DNA of 8,365 bases from CAISIP01 sp046594635. Its GTDB lineage: Bacteria; Pseudomonadota; Gammaproteobacteria; Burkholderiales; Burkholderiaceae_C. Position numbers and translations under genes: made by a program. Below, piece after piece: positions 6,523 through 8,365 of this stretch (its first letter is position 1; each line of letters starts with the position of its first letter). The stretch is taken from positions 1 to 8,365 of the forward strand of contig JBKJRR010000393.1 in assembly GCA_046594635.1 (NCBI GenBank), in the 5' to 3' direction. The notes beneath the pieces were generated by a model, which saw nothing but the letters and a program-made list of their open reading frames with translations, did not search any database and had not been told where the DNA came from.

Positions 6523-7458
6523 TCAGGCAATGCCCCAGGCGTACGGGTCCGTTGCGTCGAGCAGCAAACGGGATTCGGCGCAGATGTGGGCCTGGCCCTG
6601 AATGGTGGGGATCAGCTGCGTGTCATGGATGCGGTACGACGCCTCGAACACACTGCCCAGCACACTCTCCTGACGCCAAACTGCCCCCGGTGCCAGCTTG
6701 CCGTCGGCAGCCAGACAGGCCAGTTTGGCACTGGTGCCGGTGCCACACGGCGAACGGTCATAGGCCCCACCGGGACACAACACAAAATTGCGTCCGTCAT
6801 GCGCACCAAGGTGCGCCGGCCCCATCAACTCGATGTGATCGATCTCGCCGCCATCGCGACCCGTCACACCAGCGGCGACCAGCGCCCGGCGAATCGCCCA
6901 GGCCCGCTGCGTGAGCAGTTCGACCGACGCGACGTCCATGGGCGTGCGACCTGCATCGCACAGAAAGAACCAGTTACCACCCCAGGCCACATCGCCTGTC
7001 ACCATGCCATGGCCCGGAACGTCCAGCACGACTGCGGCCTGATGGCGGAAGGCGGGCACGTTCTCGATAGACACCACCCCTTTGCCAAGCAGATCGACAT
7101 GTATCGCGCCCACCGGCGTGTCCAGCGTATAACGCCCGGGTGTGGCTCGCCCCAGGTACTCGAGCGTGGCCATCAGGCCTATGGTTCCGTGGCCACACAT
7201 TCCCAGGTAGCCGACATTGTTGAAAAATATCACCGAGGCCAGCGCACCCGGGCTGCGCGCCGGCAGCAACACCGCCCCCACGACCACGTCGCTGCCGCGC
7301 GGCTCGCAGACGGTGGCCCGGCGGTAATGGTCATGCCGCTCGCGCAATTCGCGCACCGCTTGTGGCAACGGCATGTCCTGCAGATCGGGAAAGCCGGACA
7401 ACACCACGCGTGTCGGCTCTCCGCCGGTGTGGGAATCGATACATTGAATGTCTTGCAT
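6523..7458 (-). CDS. 4-hydroxyproline 2-epimerase (proline racemase family)
   Basis: Cofactor-independent epimerase of 311 residues that interconverts trans-4-hydroxy-L-proline and cis-4-hydroxy-D-proline, the first step of bacterial hydroxyproline degradation. The N-terminus IDSHTGGEPTRVV is the family signature. The two catalytic cysteines are present: Cys88 in GMCGHGTIG and Cys238 in DRSPCGTGTSA. A Cys rather than Thr at the first site argues against the trans-3-hydroxyproline dehydratase subgroup, and the short form fits bacterial hydroxyproline epimerase better than true proline racemase. The start at 7458 is fixed by the family N-terminus. However, its leader has no Shine-Dalgarno and is instead filled by a 9-bp tandem repeat. 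It lies between the RraA-like gene (46-nt gap) and the DadA-like oxidoreductase (41-nt gap), both on the same strand, consistent with one operon. Confidence 0.92.
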   Translation of the reverse strand: MQDIQCIDSHTGGEPTRVVLSGFPDLQDMPLPQAVRELRERHDHYRRATVCEPRGSDVVVGAVLLPARSPGALASVIFFNNVGYLGMCGHGTIGLMATLEYLGRATPGRYTLDTPVGAIHVDLLGKGVVSIENVPAFRHQAAVVLDVPGHGMVTGDVAWGGNWFFLCDAGRTPMDVASVELLTQRAWAIRRALVAAGVTGRDGGEIDHIELMGPAHLGAHDGRNFVLCPGGAYDRSPCGTGTSAKLACLAADGKLAPGAVWRQESVLGSVFEASYRIHDTQLIPTIQGQAHICAESRLLLDATDPYAWGIA

Positions 7459-7467
7459 GGTGCGCGT

Positions 7468-7498
7468 TGGGCGTGATGGGCGTGATGGGCGCGATGGG
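7468..7498. repeat. 9-bp tandem repeat (three units plus 4 bp) between the RraA-like and epimerase genes
   Basis: The plus strand shows TGGGCGTGA, TGGGCGTGA, TGGGCGCGA and then TGGG. On the transcribed (minus) strand these are C-rich CCCATCACG-type units, ending about 10 nt before the epimerase ATG. They fill most of the 46-nt intergenic gap and replace the expected purine-rich ribosome binding site. The 9-bp unit keeps reading frame, so copy-number change would alter spacing only. Confidence 0.7.
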
Positions 7499-7504
7499 TA
7501 GGCG

Positions 7505-8002
7505 TCAGGCCGGTTGCTTGGGCAGCACGATCACACCGTCCTCGTCGGCCACCATCCACTCACCGGGGTGAATCCACAGCCCCTGAACCATGACGGGCAC
7601 CTGGTTCTCGCCATCGCCAAGCTTGCGCGGCGGCAAGGGTATGCTGGCCAGCGCCAGAAAACCCATCGGCAAGACCGCGAGTTCAGCGACATCTCGTACG
7701 CAGCCGTTGACCAGCACGCCAGCCCAGCCGTTGCGTGCCGCTACCGCGCCGATATTGCCGCCAACCAGCGCACGCCGCAGCGACCCACCGCCGTCAATCA
7801 CGAGCACACGCCCCTCACCCGACTGCTCCAGCACTGTCTTGACCAGCGCGTTGTCCTCGAAGCATCGCACTGTCACCACCACGCCGCAAAAGCGCGCCTT
7901 GCCGCCAAATGTACGGAACACCGGTGGCAACACCCGCAGGTCTTTGCTCGCGTCGTCGCGGTAGGAATCACATAAATCGCAGGTGGGCAAAGTGTCTGCC
8001 AT
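7505..8002 (-). CDS. RraA-family protein, probable HMG/CHA-type aldolase
   Basis: RraA-fold protein of 165 residues, the size of E. coli RraA (161), with the conserved cores VRCFEDNALV, VLVIDGGGSLRRALVGG and NGWAGVLVNG. E. coli RraA regulates RNase E and lacks the aldolase residues. This protein keeps them: Gly82, then exactly 20 residues, then Arg103-Asp104, two residues, Glu107. This matches the G-x20-R-D-x2-E/D pattern of class II pyruvate aldolases acting on 4-hydroxy-4-methyl-2-oxoglutarate and 4-carboxy-4-hydroxy-2-oxoadipate, which also decarboxylate oxaloacetate. An enzymatic role is therefore favoured over RNase E control, though both are possible. The start at 8002 has GAAGGAAA 7 nt upstream. 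It is the first recognised gene of the hydroxyproline operon, so a related hydroxy-oxo-acid substrate is plausible but unproven. Confidence 0.85.
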   Translation of the reverse strand: MADTLPTCDLCDSYRDDASKDLRVLPPVFRTFGGKARFCGVVVTVRCFEDNALVKTVLEQSGEGRVLVIDGGGSLRRALVGGNIGAVAARNGWAGVLVNGCVRDVAELAVLPMGFLALASIPLPPRKLGDGENQVPVMVQGLWIHPGEWMVADEDGVIVLPKQPA

Positions 8003-8009
8003 GGTCTGG

Positions 8010-8017
8010 TTTCCTTC
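8010..8017 (-). promoter_or_regulatory. Ribosome binding site of the RraA-like gene
   Basis: The minus strand reads GAAGGAAA, with the AAGGA core about 9 nt before the ATG at 8002. It supports that start and is the clearest translation signal of the right operon. Confidence 0.7.
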
Positions 8018-8028
8018 GAGAAGCTATG

Positions 8029-8055
8029 AATTTACGAGTCACCACAGCATGTTAA
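8029..8055 (-). promoter_or_regulatory. Weak candidate sigma-70 promoter for the RraA/epimerase/dehydrogenase operon
   Basis: On the minus strand, TTAACA (8055-8050; five of six bases match TTGACA) is followed after 15 nt by TAAATT (8034-8029; four of six match TATAAT). It would start transcription near 8022, just ahead of the ribosome binding site. The spacer is shorter than the usual 17 nt, so this is tentative. Confidence 0.25.
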
Positions 8056-8248
8056 CGCCGCTACCTGCTCCATCGCATGAATCAACATGGCAGCACGCGT
8101 GGGCTCGTCAAAACACGTCTCGCAGATGCGCACGGTCCGCCGCGAACGACCCAAGGATCGTGCAATGACGTCGCCGATCGCATCCAGATGCCTTTTTCAG
8201 AGGGGAAATCCATTTGTCACCGTCACGCAAAAAACAACACGCCAGAGC

Positions 8249-8285
8249 GAAAAACATCAGTTTCCCCTTGGAAACAGGTTTTTTC
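8249..8285. terminator. Possible bidirectional intrinsic terminator
   Basis: The plus strand reads GAAAAA, a short gap, GTTTCC-CCTT-GGAAAC, AGG and then TTTTTTC. A perfect 6-bp stem with a 4-nt loop is flanked by an A-run on one side and a T-run on the other, so both strands give a hairpin followed within 3-5 nt by U residues. The stem is short and only half GC, so efficiency is uncertain. It could end transcription of a minus-strand gene lying beyond 8365 before the RraA operon begins. Confidence 0.4.
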
Positions 8286-8309
8286 TCCAGTAGCATCCGC
8301 ATTGCCGCA

Positions 8310-8325
8310 GGAGAAGCAGTTCTCC
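8310..8325. repeat. Perfect 6-bp stem inverted repeat
   Basis: GGAGAA-GCAG-TTCTCC is a perfect hairpin-forming inverted repeat with a 4-nt loop. No U-run follows on either strand, so it is not a terminator by itself. It may be an operator or an RNA hairpin. Confidence 0.4.
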
Positions 8326-8330
8326 ATCGG

Positions 8331-8340
8331 TGATTAATCA
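8331..8340. promoter_or_regulatory. 10-bp AT-rich palindrome, possible operator
   Basis: TGATTAATCA is a perfect palindrome lying 5 nt from the neighbouring hairpin. Short AT-rich palindromes of this kind are typical of dimeric regulator sites. No family match is claimed, and chance occurrence is possible. Confidence 0.3.
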
Positions 8341-8365
8341 ACTTCAAGAAGGACAATTCAATCAT

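Larger units (their letters stand above)
8003..8365. other. Gene-poor upstream region of the right operon
   Basis: No convincing gene is seen in these 363 nt. Base composition turns AT-richer to the right of about 8190. On the minus strand, a reading-frame fragment of about 54 codons (roughly 8188-8025) runs from a stop to a TAA. It has clustered Cys (CETCF, TCC) and an HTH-like stretch (IARSLGRSRRTV) but no start codon at its beginning and no recognised family, so it may be a relic or chance. An 85-codon minus-strand frame opening at 8365 has no family signal and mixed codon use. The region probably carries the operon promoter and the transcript end of whatever lies beyond the window. Confidence 0.5.

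Noticed and set aside
5459..6601. 380-codon plus-strand frame
   Set aside because: It is antisense to the DadA-like oxidoreductase, which has clear motifs throughout. The shadow has none.
6013..7476. 487-codon plus-strand frame, the longest in the window
   Set aside because: It is antisense to the epimerase, whose catalytic motifs are intact in the other strand. The composition is that of a shadow frame.
8180..8196. GCATC-CA-GATGC followed by a T-run on the plus strand
   Set aside because: The two-base loop leaves only a 4-bp stem when opened to a feasible loop, and no plus-strand gene precedes it, so it was not called a terminator.
8108..8365. 85-codon minus-strand frame opening at the right edge
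   Set aside because: It has no recognisable motif, no visible ribosome binding site, and overlaps the inverted-repeat cluster. It is more likely non-coding.

Overview
The window is GC-rich, densely packed and bacterial. It looks like a betaproteobacterium of the Burkholderiales/Alcaligenaceae type, but this is inferred only from gene content and base composition, and no taxonomic marker is present. Every recognisable gene is catabolic or transport. No RNA gene, insertion sequence, integrase or CRISPR array was seen.

Left operon (minus strand, about 4150 down to the left edge): an agmatinase-family ureohydrolase (4132-3179), a PuuB-like FAD-dependent gamma-glutamylamine oxidase (3177-1858), a broken PuuD-like gamma-glutamyl-GABA hydrolase (1851-1243) and a PuuA-like glutamine-synthetase-family gamma-glutamylpolyamine synthetase (1243 to beyond position 1). 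The genes are separated by 1 nt, 6 nt and a TGATG overlap. Together they describe an agmatine > putrescine > gamma-glutamylputrescine > gamma-glutamyl-aminobutyraldehyde route. The aldehyde dehydrogenase (PuuC) is not in view, and the hydrolase that should release GABA is disabled by three independent lesions: a missing N-terminus, an in-frame TAG, and loss of the catalytic Glu.

Centre: a divergent 143-nt gap (4133-4275) leads on the plus strand to an EamA/DMT-family transporter (4276-5187). It converges tail to tail with the right operon.

Right operon (minus strand, 8002 down to 5207): an RraA-family protein that keeps the HMG/CHA-aldolase residues, a 4-hydroxyproline 2-epimerase with both catalytic cysteines, and a DadA-like FAD oxidoreductase that is probably a D-hydroxyproline dehydrogenase. 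Epimerase plus D-amino acid dehydrogenase is the upper part of bacterial trans-4-hydroxy-L-proline degradation. The deaminase and the 2-oxoglutarate-semialdehyde dehydrogenase that finish the route are not in the window.

Right edge (8003-8365): about 360 nt with no convincing gene. It holds the rraA ribosome binding site, a weak candidate promoter, a short unrecognised reading-frame fragment, and a cluster of inverted repeats including a terminator-like stem.

The most notable points are the decaying puuD inside an otherwise intact operon, the aldolase-competent RraA protein heading a hydroxyproline operon, and a 9-bp tandem repeat occupying the leader of the epimerase gene where a Shine-Dalgarno would be expected.
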